Source: Ardenticatenaceae bacterium
GTDB taxonomy: Bacteria; Chloroflexota; Anaerolineae; Promineifilales; Promineifilaceae
DNA: 64,000 nt
Assembly: GCA_020634215.1 (NCBI GenBank)
Contig: JACKCD010000019.1
Span: 1 to 64,000 of the forward strand
Direction of reading: 5' to 3'
Under the pieces are notes generated by a model. It was given only the letters and a program-made list of their open reading frames with translations, was not told where the DNA came from and did no database searches. The position numbers were made by a program, and so were the translations under genes. How positions within the stretch are numbered: the stretch's first letter is position 1; each line of letters begins with the position of its first letter. Positions 23,086 through 30,582 of this stretch are shown piece by piece.

Positions 23086-25623
23086 TTATTTGTTCTTACT
23101 GCTGCGTTTTGGGCGCTTAGGTTGTACATCGTCTAGCAAGGTTAGCTGGGTTATAACGGCCGTTTTTTCCTCTGCTTCCTCTATCACTGGTCGCTGAACT
23201 GTTCGCACAGCCCCTGTTACCCGGTTCCGTTCGGTGATTGATACCACTTCGCGTGGCTTCAACGTCCGCCGCCCAACCGAGGCCATCTTTTTTAACTGAA
23301 TCTTCTTAATTGAGCCAATTTTGGTTGTGATGATAATTTCTGTATCTTCTTGGGCAATAACGGCCGTTACCACCTCACGCGCACCGTCCGGCAGCTTCAG
23401 GTTCATCACCCCTTGTCCATACCGCCCCTGTACCGGATAGTCGTCCATCGGTGAGGCTTTCGCCAGCCCATTGTCGGTAATACTCCAAATATAGGCTGTT
23501 GGATCAACGACTTCCATTGCCACTACGCCGTCGGTTTTGCCGCTTAGTTTGATGCCAGACACACCGCCGGCCGGTAGTCCCATGGGGCGCACATCGTCTT
23601 CCTTGAAGCGAATAACTTGCCCGGCCGCCGTTGCCAGCATAACCTCATCCATGCCGCTGGTTAATTTTGCCCAGCCCAAAGCATCTTTCTCTGGCACATT
23701 CATGACGGCAAAGGGTTCAGAGGTGATGCCGGGCATGTCTTCGACGCGCACGCGCTTGACCGCGCCGCCTAAGGTGGTTAGGAACAAATAGCCCGAATTT
23801 TGGTTCATCGAGCGCACCAGGGTCGCTGCGACGTGGTCGCGCCGCGTTAGAATGGTCATGTCGGCCCAGTGGGTGCCTTGCCCCAGTTCACGCGCCTGGG
23901 GTAGCTGGTAAACGGGGAGGGAAACGGCCGTTCCTGCCGCCGTAAACAAATACAAAATATCCTGTGTATTAGCCTCCAACAACGCCATTGGCTGCTCGGC
24001 CGGCTTCAGCGGAATGTCAATCATCTCTGGCGATGTCGTCCGGGCAATCGTCCCCTTCTGCCCCACAAGCACCCACACCTGCTGGTCAGGCAGCAAGTCA
24101 GCCGCCGTGATCGCCTTCGTTTCGGCTGAATCCACAATTTGGGTGCGGCGTGGGTCGGCGTATTTTTCGCGCATGGCAAGGAGTTCGTTTTTAACGGCCG
24201 TTCGCAGCAACACCGGACTCGCCAACAGCTTCTCCAGCCGCGCAATCTCATCCAGCTTCTCCTTATACTCATCCTGAATCTTGCGCCGCTCCAATGCCGC
24301 CAGCCGCCGCAGTTGCATATCCAGAATGGCCTGCGCTTGAATCTCCGTCAGCTTCAAATTTTTGATCAAATTTGCCCGCGCCGTCTCCACCGTCCGCGAC
24401 CGCCGGATCAGGTCAATCACCTCATCCAAATGATCCAACGCCTTCAGCAACCCCTCCAAAATATGCGCCCGCTGCCGCGCCCGCTCCAAATCATACACAC
24501 TCCGCCGCCGTACCACCTCCAGCCGATGGTCAATATACACCCGCAACGCCTGCTTCAACGTTAGCACCCGTGGCTCCCCATTCACCAATGCCAACAGCGA
24601 AATGCTAAACGTTGCCTGCATCGGCGTTTGCCGGAACAACTCCGCCAGCACCGCTTCTGGCTCCACATTGCGCGTTGTCTCAATCACAATCCGCATCCCG
24701 TTGCGATCCGACTCATCGCGCAAATCTGTCAGCCCTTCCAGCTTGCCATCTCGGTGCAACGAGGCAATGCGCCCCAACAAATTGGTCTTGTTGGCCTGAT
24801 ACGGTAGTTCTGTAATCACAATGCGCGATTTGTTGCGCTCCATTTGCTCCACATGCGTCTTGGCTCGTACCGTAATTCGCCCTTTCCCCGTAGCATATGC
24901 TTTGGCAATGGCATCTGCATCATGTTCCTCGCTCCCCTTATAGCGGAAAATCAACCCCCCTGTAGGAAAATCTGGCCCTTTGACAAATTGCATCAAATCC
25001 CCAACGCCGACCTCATCCAGCTTGTCCCAATGGTCAATCATGTAAACCAGGGCATCAATGATTTCACCTAAATTGTGCGGGGGAATGCTCGTCGCCATCC
25101 CCACGGCAATCCCTGCCGAGCCGTTAACAAGCAGATTGGGCAGGGTAGCGGGCAAAACATCTGGTTCCTTGAGTGAATCGTCAAAGTTGCGACCAAAATC
25201 TACCGTTTCCTTGCCGATGTCTTCCAACATGTCATAGCCTATAGCCGACATTCGCGCTTCGGTGTAGCGCATCGCAGCAGCGGCATCGCCATCAATGGAG
25301 CCAAAGTTCCCTTGCCCATCTACCAGTGTGTAGCGCATGGAAAAATCCTGCGCCATCCGCACCATTGCATCATATACCGATTGATCGCTGTGGGGATGAT
25401 ATTTCCCCAGCACTTCGCCTACCACGCGAGCCGATTTTTTATAAGGGTTGTCTGGCCGCAACGCCATGTCATACATGGCATACAAAATGCGCCGCTGCAC
25501 TGGTTTTAAGCCGTCACGGGCATCTGGCAACGCCCGCGACACGATGACGCTCATCGCGTAGCTCAAATACGACTCGCGCATTTCTTTGTCAATATTGATT
25601 TGTTTTACAAGTCCAATTTCCAT
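23086..25623 (-). CDS. gyrA: Type IIA topoisomerase subunit A (gyrase A-like, no GyrA box)
   Basis: An 845-residue subunit that breaks and rejoins DNA, with catalytic Tyr120 in AAAAMRYTEARMS and the N-terminal YAMSVIVSRALPDARDGLKPVQRR. Six beta-pinwheel blades are recognisable in the C-terminal domain, as in gyrase. However, the wrapping motif QRRGGKG (GyrA box), expected after the first blade, is absent. In the quinolone pocket the usual HPHGDSAVYD reads HPHSDQSVYD, so the residue equivalent to E. coli Ser83 is Gln81. It could act as a topoisomerase IV-like enzyme despite its gyrase-like blades. No gyrB is adjacent. Confidence 0.88.
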   Translation of the reverse strand: MEIGLVKQINIDKEMRESYLSYAMSVIVSRALPDARDGLKPVQRRILYAMYDMALRPDNPYKKSARVVGEVLGKYHPHSDQSVYDAMVRMAQDFSMRYTLVDGQGNFGSIDGDAAAAMRYTEARMSAIGYDMLEDIGKETVDFGRNFDDSLKEPDVLPATLPNLLVNGSAGIAVGMATSIPPHNLGEIIDALVYMIDHWDKLDEVGVGDLMQFVKGPDFPTGGLIFRYKGSEEHDADAIAKAYATGKGRITVRAKTHVEQMERNKSRIVITELPYQANKTNLLGRIASLHRDGKLEGLTDLRDESDRNGMRIVIETTRNVEPEAVLAELFRQTPMQATFSISLLALVNGEPRVLTLKQALRVYIDHRLEVVRRRSVYDLERARQRAHILEGLLKALDHLDEVIDLIRRSRTVETARANLIKNLKLTEIQAQAILDMQLRRLAALERRKIQDEYKEKLDEIARLEKLLASPVLLRTAVKNELLAMREKYADPRRTQIVDSAETKAITAADLLPDQQVWVLVGQKGTIARTTSPEMIDIPLKPAEQPMALLEANTQDILYLFTAAGTAVSLPVYQLPQARELGQGTHWADMTILTRRDHVAATLVRSMNQNSGYLFLTTLGGAVKRVRVEDMPGITSEPFAVMNVPEKDALGWAKLTSGMDEVMLATAAGQVIRFKEDDVRPMGLPAGGVSGIKLSGKTDGVVAMEVVDPTAYIWSITDNGLAKASPMDDYPVQGRYGQGVMNLKLPDGAREVVTAVIAQEDTEIIITTKIGSIKKIQLKKMASVGRRTLKPREVVSITERNRVTGAVRTVQRPVIEEAEEKTAVITQLTLLDDVQPKRPKRSSKNK

Positions 25624-25741
25624 ACCGTATTGTCTGCTAAACGCTGTTGACCACGTAGTGTGGGGTCAATAGCGCAAAAATGAAATATATGTTCTATAAA
25701 TTGCGTCAACTATAGGCAATTTACCGGTGGCTGTCAAACAG

Positions 25742-25768
25742 AAAAAAAGGGTAGTAACGCTACCCTTT
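25742..25768 (-). terminator. Terminator of the suf operon
   Basis: On the minus strand AAAGGGTAG pairs with CTACCCTTT across a 5-nt loop and is followed by a run of T. It lies 46 bases after the last suf-cluster gene (Rieske ferredoxin). Confidence 0.85.
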
Positions 25769-25814
25769 GCCAAATCTATCATAAAGCGATGTGAATGACC
25801 AAAACGGCCGTTTT

Positions 25815-26132
25815 CTACCCATCCGGCGACTCTACCCACACTGCCCCATCCTCCACCTTCACCGCAAAGGTTGGAACCGGCGCAGTGGCCGGCAAACACA
25901 GCGCCTTCCCCGTTCGTACATCAAACCGCGCCCCGTGGCGCGGACATTCCACCTCATGCCCCTCCAACGCCCCATCTTCCAGTGGCCCATCATCATGCGT
26001 ACACAGGTCAGCAATGCAATAAAACGCACCGCCCACATTAAACACAATGACCGTCTCCTCGTCAAAATCTACCCACAGCCGTTCGCCCGGTAGAATATCA
26101 GCTACATTGGCTACCTTCACAAACTTACTCAT
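25815..26132 (-). CDS. Rieske-type [2Fe-2S] ferredoxin
   Basis: A 105-residue protein with the Rieske cluster motifs CTH...CPRHGARF, as in the small ferredoxins of dioxygenases and NirD-like proteins. The start ATG at 26132 overlaps the sufU stop region (ATGAGTAA arrangement); the longer frame has no support. As the last gene of the suf operon it may be a client or an electron carrier for cluster assembly. A Rieske ferredoxin is also found next to suf genes in other bacteria. Its exact role is not known from sequence. Confidence 0.88.
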   Translation of the reverse strand: MSKFVKVANVADILPGERLWVDFDEETVIVFNVGGAFYCIADLCTHDDGPLEDGALEGHEVECPRHGARFDVRTGKALCLPATAPVPTFAVKVEDGAVWVESPDG

Positions 26133-26529
26133 GCTCACTCCGCATCTCATCCGCGTCGGGCAGCCCATACGCTCCAGCCTTCAGCACCTTCAGCGACAAC
26201 AGCGCACATTTCACCCGCGCCATGCTCAGGGGAATGCCAACCAAATCTAGCAGCGTCTCCTTGGGGAAGTTGCGAATCTCGGCCAGCGTTTTCCCCTTAA
26301 TCTCTTCCGTTAGCAGTGATGCTGCCGCCTGGCTAATGGCGCACCCCTCGCCGCTCCACGCCACCTCTGCCACCCGATTGTCATCCCCCAGCCGCACGTC
26401 TATGCGGATGAGGTCGCCACAAAGCGGGTTGTCCTCCTCATAGGAAAAATCAGCCTCGGCCAATGTACCGTGGTTTAACGGATGTTCGTATAAATCAATA
26501 ATTTGCTCGCGGTAATAGGAATCGTCCAT
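26125..26529 (-). CDS. sufU: SufU-type zinc-dependent sulfurtransferase/scaffold
   Basis: A 134-residue SufU. The three conserved cysteines are Cys37 (NPLCGD, with Asp39), Cys63 (GEGCAIS) and Cys108 (VKCALL). In Gram-positive SUF systems SufU binds zinc through these and takes persulfide sulfur from SufS. The C-terminus is a little shorter than in Bacillus. It lies downstream of sufS, separated by 169 bases that hold two small hairpins. Confidence 0.93.
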   Translation of the reverse strand: MDDSYYREQIIDLYEHPLNHGTLAEADFSYEEDNPLCGDLIRIDVRLGDDNRVAEVAWSGEGCAISQAAASLLTEEIKGKTLAEIRNFPKETLLDLVGIPLSMARVKCALLSLKVLKAGAYGLPDADEMRSEHE

Positions 26530-26571
26530 TTTACTTCCTGCGAAAATGGGACGCTGATTTTCCTGAAAGAA

Positions 26572-26645
26572 GTGTCATTCCCGCAAAAGCGGGAAGCTAA
26601 CCTAATCCTCAAGATGGATACTCGCCGCGTCGGCGAGTATGACAC
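26572..26645. repeat. Hairpin repeat with GTGTCAT/ATGACAC ends
   Basis: The element begins GTGTCATTCCCGC and ends GAGTATGACAC. It contains two smaller stems, CCCGC-AAAA-GCGGG and a 10-bp ATACTCGCCG/CGGCGAGTAT stem with a CGT loop. It lies between sufS and sufU and resembles REP-type intergenic repeats; a related element is at 63700. Confidence 0.65.
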
Positions 26646-26649
26646 CTCT

Positions 26650-26692
26650 ATCGTGATAAATCAGGGGCATCAGGTCAATCTGCGTCCTATTT
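26650..26692 (-). repeat. Dispersed intergenic repeat (GGACGCAGATT type), copy 1
   Basis: Read on the minus strand it starts ATAGGACGCAGATTGACCTG and ends CCTGATTTATCACGAT. A second, diverged copy lies at 28904-28944. The copies have a roughly 8-9-nt internal periodicity. Confidence 0.55.
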
Positions 26693-26698
26693 TTGTCC

Positions 26699-27928
26699 TT
26701 ATGCAAGCCGGAAAACCTTCCGCACTTTCTCCAGGCTTTGCACCAATTGGTCAATCTCTTGTGTAGTGTTGTAGAGGTAGAAGCTGGCGCGGGCGGTGGC
26801 AGGTACGCGGAGCTTGTGGTGCAGCGGCATGGCGCAATGATGCCCGGCGCGAATAGCAATGCCGTCCTTGTCCAGCAGTTCGGCAATGTCGTGGGGGTGC
26901 ACCCCTTGCAGAGTGAAGGTGGCAACGCTCCCTTTTTGGGTGGCGGGGGGGCCAATCAGCGTTAGCCCTTTGACATCGCGCAGGGCTTCGAGGGCGTAGC
27001 TGGTGAGCAGTTGTTCGTGGGCGTGGATGTTGTTCATGCCCACAGTGTTAAGGTAATCAACGGCCGTTCCCAGCCCCACCCCCTCGGCAATACTTGGCGT
27101 ACCCGCCTCAAACTTCCACGGTAACTCGTTCCACGTTGACCCCTCCAGCGTCACCCGCCGGATCATATCACCGCCGCCCATGTAGGGGGGCATCGCTTCC
27201 AGCAAATGGCGTTTGCCATACAAAATGCCAATTCCGGTGGGGCCACACATTTTGTGGCCGGAAAAAGCCAAAAAGTCGCACCCCAACGCCTGCACGTCTA
27301 CCGCCATATGCGGCACGCTTTGCGCTGCGTCCACCATTGTCACCGCGCCCACCGCTTTGGCCGCCGCCACCAGTTCGGTGACGGGGTTGATGGTGCCAAA
27401 GACGTTGGAAACGGCCGTAAATGAAAAAATCTTCGTCCGCTCCGTCAGCAACTGGGGTAGGGCGGTTAAATCCAGCGTCCCATCCGCCGCAAACGGCACA
27501 TAGCGTACCGTGGCCCCCTTTTCCTGCGCCACCATTTGCCACGGCACGATGTTGGCGTGGTGCTCCATCTCCGTCAGCAAAATCTCGTCGCCGGGGCCAA
27601 TGTTGGCACGTCCCCAGGTGGCGGCTACTAGATTAAACGCCTCGGTAGCGTTGCGGACATAAATCACCTCGGCCGAATCGGGGGCGTTGATAAAGCGGGC
27701 AATCCGCTCCCGCGCTCCCTCATAGGCATTGGTCGCCTCTTCGCTCAGCCGATGAATGCCGCGATGGACGTTGGCGTTGCTGTGGCGATAATACTGGTTC
27801 ATCGCCTCAATGACCGCCAGCGGCTTTTGCGATGAAGCAGCACTATCTAAATAAACCAATGGCACGCCGGGATACGCTTCATCGGCCAAAATGGGAAAAT
27901 CGGCGCGGATTTTGGCTACATCTAACAT
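26699..27928 (-). CDS. sufS: Cysteine desulfurase SufS
   Basis: A 409-residue class V PLP enzyme that removes sulfur from cysteine as a persulfide. PLP-binding Lys226 is in FSGHKMCGP, the persulfide-carrying Cys365 is in AGHHCAMPLHH, and His124 of EMEHHAN is conserved. Length and short active-site loop are those of type II (SufS) enzymes, which need SufU or SufE. Its start lies four bases beyond a repeat hairpin that separates it from the rhodanese gene. Confidence 0.96.
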   Translation of the reverse strand: MLDVAKIRADFPILADEAYPGVPLVYLDSAASSQKPLAVIEAMNQYYRHSNANVHRGIHRLSEEATNAYEGARERIARFINAPDSAEVIYVRNATEAFNLVAATWGRANIGPGDEILLTEMEHHANIVPWQMVAQEKGATVRYVPFAADGTLDLTALPQLLTERTKIFSFTAVSNVFGTINPVTELVAAAKAVGAVTMVDAAQSVPHMAVDVQALGCDFLAFSGHKMCGPTGIGILYGKRHLLEAMPPYMGGGDMIRRVTLEGSTWNELPWKFEAGTPSIAEGVGLGTAVDYLNTVGMNNIHAHEQLLTSYALEALRDVKGLTLIGPPATQKGSVATFTLQGVHPHDIAELLDKDGIAIRAGHHCAMPLHHKLRVPATARASFYLYNTTQEIDQLVQSLEKVRKVFRLA

Positions 27929-27931
27929 ATT

Positions 27932-27999
27932 TAGAGATTAGAGATTAGAGATTGGAGATTGATCCCATTGAAGTGGCGATCTCCAATCTCCAATCTCTA
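27932..27999. repeat. 7-nt-unit inverted repeat hairpin (GAGATTR type) in the suf operon
   Basis: Four GAGATTA/GAGATTG units are followed by an 18-nt centre and the inverted units. The inner 21-nt arm matches its partner at 20 positions. The right end covers the stop codon of the sulfurtransferase gene (27997-27999), and the left end lies just before the sufS start. Confidence 0.85.
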
Positions 28000-28869
28000 C
28001 TTTGCTTTAGACGGGTTTTCAATCGGCACACCCACCAAATTGCCCCATTCCGTCCACGAGCCATCGTAGTTGCGGACGTTGGGGTAGCCGAGCAGGTAGG
28101 TGAGAACAAACCAGGTGTGGGAGCTGCGTTCGCCAATGCGGCAGTAGGCAACGACGCTGTCGCTGGGGGAAAGCCCTTGTTCGGCTTCATAGATGCCGCG
28201 CAGGTCGTCGGCGGTTTTGAAGGTGCCGTCTTCAGCCACGGCGCGGCTCCAGGGAACGCTCTTGGCACCACGAATATGGCCGCCGCGTAAGGCTCCTTCC
28301 TGTGGGGAGCCGGGCATGTGGAGCAATTCGCCGCTGAATTCTTGGGGGCTGCGAACGTCAACTAACGGCCGTTCTGCCCGCACATGCTCCAACACCTGAT
28401 CCCGAAACGCCCGAATCTTGTAATCCGTCCGGCTTGGTACAGCATACGTCGTGGTGGGGAATGACGGCACCTCCTTCGTCAACTCCCGCCCCTCATCAAT
28501 CCACTTCTTGCGCCCACCATCCATCACCCGGCAATCGCCGTGGTCAAACAATTTGAACACCCAAAACGCATAACACGCCCACCAATTGTTCTTGTCCCCG
28601 TAAAAAACAACCGTCGTATCCTTGGCAATGCCATGTTTTGCCATCAAGGCAGCAAAACCCGCCTCATCCAAATAGTCGCGGCGAATCGCATCATTCAAAT
28701 CCGCCACCCAGTCAATATGCGCTGCATTTGGCACGTGGCCGGTACGGTACAACAGCACATCCTCATTCGATTCAACCAGCCGCACCTTGTCGGTGTCATG
28801 CAAATTAGCCGCCACCCACTCCGTGCTAACCAACACATTTGGGTGAATATATCCTTTGTCGCTCATCAT
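27997..28869 (-). CDS. Thiosulfate/3-mercaptopyruvate sulfurtransferase (two rhodanese domains)
   Basis: A 290-residue tandem rhodanese. The C-terminal domain carries the active-site loop CRIGERSS with its nucleophilic cysteine; the N-terminal domain (WVADLNDAIRRDYLD...FYGDKNNWWACYAFW) is inactive-type. It moves sulfane sulfur from thiosulfate or 3-mercaptopyruvate to an acceptor. Its place between sufD and sufS suggests an additional sulfur source for cluster assembly, which is inference. Two ATGs are adjacent (28869 and 28866). Confidence 0.92.
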   Translation of the reverse strand: MMSDKGYIHPNVLVSTEWVAANLHDTDKVRLVESNEDVLLYRTGHVPNAAHIDWVADLNDAIRRDYLDEAGFAALMAKHGIAKDTTVVFYGDKNNWWACYAFWVFKLFDHGDCRVMDGGRKKWIDEGRELTKEVPSFPTTTYAVPSRTDYKIRAFRDQVLEHVRAERPLVDVRSPQEFSGELLHMPGSPQEGALRGGHIRGAKSVPWSRAVAEDGTFKTADDLRGIYEAEQGLSPSDSVVAYCRIGERSSHTWFVLTYLLGYPNVRNYDGSWTEWGNLVGVPIENPSKAK

Positions 28870-29209
28870 GTGATTCCTTTTCGGGCGTTCCCGCTTTTAT
28901 TTTCAATAGGACGCAGATTAACCTGATTTTCCTGATTTGATACGCTTATGGACAACAATTGTTTGCACTGCAAAGCAGCCAAGAACTCAAAGATGTCGCC
29001 TAAATTTCTCTGTGAACTTCTGTATCTTCTTTGAGAAGCTCTGCGTAACAAATACCGATACCCTCATTTTACCAAATTTCGTTGGCTAAGATCATAAAAC
29101 GGTGGCACCACCCCCACCACATGCTGAACAAAGGCAAGAGCAGCAGCCACCGTTACTGATTTATCCGCGAAAATCCGTTTTGATCCGCGTTATCCGCGCA
29201 TCCATTTTC
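28870..29209. other. Intergenic region with dispersed repeats
   Basis: The 340 bases between the sulfurtransferase and sufD genes contain no convincing gene. They hold a second copy of the GGACGCAGATT repeat (28904-28944) and, near 29158-29210, a run of short ATCCGCG-type units in alternating spacing. A separate promoter for the sulfurtransferase/sufS part of the operon could lie here; I see no clear one. Confidence 0.5.
28904..28944 (+). repeat. Dispersed intergenic repeat (GGACGCAGATT type), copy 2
   Basis: It reads ATAGGACGCAGATTAACCTG followed by two TTTCCTGATT-like units, matching the inverted copy at 26650-26692. Confidence 0.55.
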
Positions 29210-30505
29210 CTAGCCCATCTTTTCCAAAATACGGGAGAAAATGCGGTCGCGCACCCCTTCCACAGGAATGCGGCGCAGCAGCGGGTCAAAGAACCCTTCC
29301 ACCACCATTTGCTCGGCGCGGTTGCGCGGAATGCCGCGTGCCATCAGGTAGAACACCTCTTCCTGATCCATCTTGCCGATGGTGGAGGCGTGGGTGCAGG
29401 CCACATCGTCGGCCTCAATCTCCAACCCAGGAATAGAGTCGGCGCGGGCGGTTTTGTCCAGCATCAAGTTGCGGTTGGCCTGGAAGCCGTCAATCTTTTG
29501 CGAATCTTTTTGCGCCTTGATCATCCCCTGCCAAACGATGCGGGAGTTTTCTTTCAGCGCCCCTTTATAGAGCAGGTCGCTTACGGTGTCGCCAGCGTTG
29601 TGGTTTTGCTGGGTGTCGAGGTCAAGATGTTGACGGCCGTTTGTGAAAAACACCCCCGACATCCGTCCCCAGCTACCCGGTTTGTCCAGTTCCAGCGTTT
29701 GGAACGCTTTGGAAAGGCGTGTACCCATCCAGCTTGTCACCCAGTCCAGCTTGCCATCGCGCCCCACGCGCCCGCGCTCGTGGTTAAACTGCCAGACGTT
29801 GGTGCCAAAATCCTGCAAACCAGAGTAGATGAGGCTGGCGTTGTCACCCACCAGCAGCTCAATCACGCCGTTGTGAATGGCTTGATCTTCCCCTTCGTTA
29901 GAAGCGTAGAAGTCGAGGAAGTCGGCTTCGGCACCTTCTTCCAGCACCACGAGGGTGTGGGCGAAAGTACGGCCGTTTTCCGACCACAGCACGCTGTGAA
30001 CAGGAGCTGCTGCCTTGACGTTCTTTGGCACATACAAAAACGTGCCGCCGCGCCAAAACGCGCCGTGCAGGGCGGCAAATTTCCCTTCGTCCACTTTTAC
30101 GCCCTGGGTCATGAAATATTTTTGTACGAGGTCGGGGTGGTTGGAAACGGCCGTTGACATATCACAGAAGATCACCCCCTGCGCCTTCAGCTCATCGCTC
30201 AACGCATAGGATGTGGTCACGCCGTCCACCTGAACAAGGTGCCCGCCGGCCGTTTCTGCCGCAAACTGCTCTGTCAGCGAAGCCGGCAGGGTTGCGCTTG
30301 TAGCCGCGTCCCCGTTAATGGACGGGCTAACTGCGTCCATCTTAAAGCGCCGCAAATTTGTCCGCCGCCACGCCTCATCCTGTGTGGTGGGCATGGGCAA
30401 GCTTTCATACACGTCAAACGCCTTCAGCCGAAATTCCAGCATCCACGCTGGTTCCTGCAAATAGGCGGATAATTGTTCTACTGCTTCTTTTGTAAATCCA
30501 CTCAT
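29210..30505 (-). CDS. sufD: Fe-S cluster assembly protein SufD
   Basis: A 431-residue SufBD-core protein and partner of SufB in the SufBC2D scaffold. The C-terminal part has the family sequence with NRNLMLDKTARADSIPGLEIEADDVACTHASTIG and DQEEVFYLMARGIPR. The conserved His in CTHAS corresponds to the residue implicated in cluster formation in E. coli SufD. It lies downstream of sufB, after a 7-nt-unit repeat hairpin. Its length is typical. Confidence 0.95.
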   Translation of the reverse strand: MSGFTKEAVEQLSAYLQEPAWMLEFRLKAFDVYESLPMPTTQDEAWRRTNLRRFKMDAVSPSINGDAATSATLPASLTEQFAAETAGGHLVQVDGVTTSYALSDELKAQGVIFCDMSTAVSNHPDLVQKYFMTQGVKVDEGKFAALHGAFWRGGTFLYVPKNVKAAAPVHSVLWSENGRTFAHTLVVLEEGAEADFLDFYASNEGEDQAIHNGVIELLVGDNASLIYSGLQDFGTNVWQFNHERGRVGRDGKLDWVTSWMGTRLSKAFQTLELDKPGSWGRMSGVFFTNGRQHLDLDTQQNHNAGDTVSDLLYKGALKENSRIVWQGMIKAQKDSQKIDGFQANRNLMLDKTARADSIPGLEIEADDVACTHASTIGKMDQEEVFYLMARGIPRNRAEQMVVEGFFDPLLRRIPVEGVRDRIFSRILEKMG

Positions 30506-30509
30506 GTCG

Positions 30510-30582
30510 GTAATCAGTGACCAGTAATCAGTAAGCAGTAATCAGTTCTTGACCGATTACTGATTACCGATTACCGATTACT
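30510..30582. repeat. 7-nt-unit inverted repeat hairpin (AGTAATC type) in the suf operon
   Basis: Units AGTAATC/AGTGACC/AGTAAGC are followed by the inverted units GACCGAT/TACTGAT/TACCGAT. The element begins a few bases upstream of the sufD start and its right end touches the sufB stop codon (30581-30583). It resembles the element at 7796. Confidence 0.85.

Noticed and set aside
29102..30157. A 351-codon plus-strand frame opposite sufD
   Set aside because: No domain, His/Val-rich composition, and entirely antisense to a clear sufD.
7796..30582. Short regular repeats considered as CRISPR arrays
   Set aside because: Units are 7-8 nt with inverted halves and no spacers; no cas genes are present.
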